NCBI GenBank assembly: GCA_003153375.1
Contig: PLYM01000137.1
Span: forward strand, 1-32,973
Direction of reading: 5' to 3'
From: Planctomycetaceae bacterium
GTDB taxonomy: Bacteria > Planctomycetota > Planctomycetia > Pirellulales > PALSA-1355
Length of the DNA: 32,973 nt
Shown piece by piece: positions 32,328-32,973 of the stretch. Under the pieces are notes generated by a model, which was not told where the DNA came from, did no database searches, and saw only the letters and a program-made list of their open reading frames with translations. Position 1 is the first letter of the stretch. Each line of letters opens with the position of its first letter. The position numbers were made by a program, and so were the translations under genes.

Positions 32328-32973
32328 GTGACGGCCGAGATTCTCGATGGCAGCAAACTTGCCAAGCAAATCCGCGACGAGCTGCGCGACGAAGTGGTCG
32401 ACTTCATCGAGAACAATCTGGAGGTCCCCACGCTGGCGGCCGTGCTGGTGGGCAACGACGCGGCCAGCGAAGTCTATGTGCGCAACAAGGTGAAGGGCTG
32501 CGAACAAGTGGGCATGCTGAGCCGCCTGTGCCGGCTGCCGGCCGAGACCTCGCAAGAAGAACTGCTGGCGCTGGTGGCCAAGCTGAACAAGGCCAAGGAA
32601 GAGGAGCCGGTCCACGGCATCCTGGTGCAGTTGCCGCTGCCGCCGCAGATCGAAGTCGGGCGCATCTTGCAGGCCGTCAGCCCGCTGAAGGACGTCGACG
32701 GATTTCATCCGGAGAACGTTGGCCGGCTGGTGCAAGGCAACCCGCGCTTCGCGCCTTGTACTCCCTATGGCATTCAGCAGTTGCTGGTGCGCAACAACAT
32801 TCCGATCGCCGGGCGTCACGTGGTGGTGGTGGGCCGCAGCGAGACGGTTGGCAAGCCGATGGCGCTGCTGCTCATGCAACGCGGCGCGGGGGGCGACGCC
32901 ACGGTAACGGTTTGTCACAGCCGCACGCCCAACCTGGCGGCGATGACACGGCAGGCCGACATCTTGATCGTGG
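32328..32973 (+). CDS. folD: FolD, methylene-THF dehydrogenase/cyclohydrolase (partial, runs off right edge)
   Basis: About 215 residues are visible from a GTG with AAAGG six bases upstream. FolD oxidises 5,10-methylene-THF with NADP+ and hydrolyses the methenyl product to 10-formyl-THF, supplying one-carbon units for purines and formyl-Met. Visible signatures are SEVYVRNK at 47-54 with the catalytic Tyr50/Lys54 pair, the substrate-binding QLPLPP, KDVDGFHPENVGRL, PCTPYGIQQLL and the dinucleotide motif VVVVGRSETVGKPMALLL, followed by TVTVCHSRTP. The usual full length is about 285-300 residues, so the last quarter lies beyond the window. It is divergent from the sulfite reductase gene. Confidence 0.95.
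   Translation, partial: MTAEILDGSKLAKQIRDELRDEVVDFIENNLEVPTLAAVLVGNDAASEVYVRNKVKGCEQVGMLSRLCRLPAETSQEELLALVAKLNKAKEEEPVHGILVQLPLPPQIEVGRILQAVSPLKDVDGFHPENVGRLVQGNPRFAPCTPYGIQQLLVRNNIPIAGRHVVVVGRSETVGKPMALLLMQRGAGGDATVTVCHSRTPNLAAMTRQADILIV

Noticed and set aside
1-32973. Insertion sequence or prophage
   Set aside because: No transposase, integrase or phage structural motif, and no terminal inverted repeats with target duplication were seen.

Overview
The window looks like a chromosomal segment of a planctomycete, most likely from the Pirellulales/Lacipirellula side of the phylum. This is inferred from gene content and high GC, not from a marker gene. The diagnostic content is a DUF1549/DUF1553 protein with a planctomycete cytochrome-like domain, a cytochrome-WD40 fusion, a secreted sulfatase, a DUF1080 protein, a giant zinc-ribbon polytopic membrane protein, and tiny membrane proteins. 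No transposase, integrase, tRNA, rRNA or CRISPR array was seen. Both end genes are cut by the window: an EAL-domain gene at the left and folD at the right.

Layout. 1-2650: end of an EAL gene, a secreted SYLF protein, two tiny lipoproteins facing away from each other, and a 51-residue DUF3309 membrane peptide. The second lipoprotein has a good sigma-54 -24/-12 match upstream, and two stacked hairpins lie between it and the DUF3309 gene. 2647-6694: a TPR-O-GlcNAc-transferase-like protein, divergent from a sulfatase. 6851-13700: a 2109-residue membrane protein followed by a DinB-fold protein. 13722-16686 (minus strand): DUF1080 protein, anti-sigma factor, ECF sigma factor and NADPH-dependent FMN reductase-like flavoprotein. 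16683-17456: an inverted pair of near-identical GAAGGAT-repeat leaders in front of the flavoprotein gene and a thioredoxin-fold [2Fe-2S] ferredoxin gene, with a 58-residue membrane peptide between them. 17484-23321: a membrane protein, then a cytochrome-WD40 protein and a DUF1549/DUF1553 protein. 23394-29810: a solitary HicB-like protein, an ABC ATPase/permease pair, and a TPR-HD-TolC gene string. 29821-32054 (minus strand): sulfite reductase and a four-helix membrane protein. 32328-end: folD.

The most promising unusual object is the sigma/anti-sigma pair. The anti-sigma factor has a normal cytoplasmic HxxxCxxC zinc motif and one membrane helix, but its predicted periplasmic tail carries two CXXCH motifs typical of covalent heme attachment. 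Together with the adjacent flavoprotein and the [2Fe-2S] ferredoxin behind the mirrored leader, this suggests a redox- or heme-sensing envelope signalling unit. That is an inference from motifs and gene order.

Several supported genes (51 and 58 residues, and the edge-truncated folD) are short or open-ended. Several starts were moved inward from the longest frame because of Shine-Dalgarno position or family fit. Promoter and terminator calls come from reading the sequence only.
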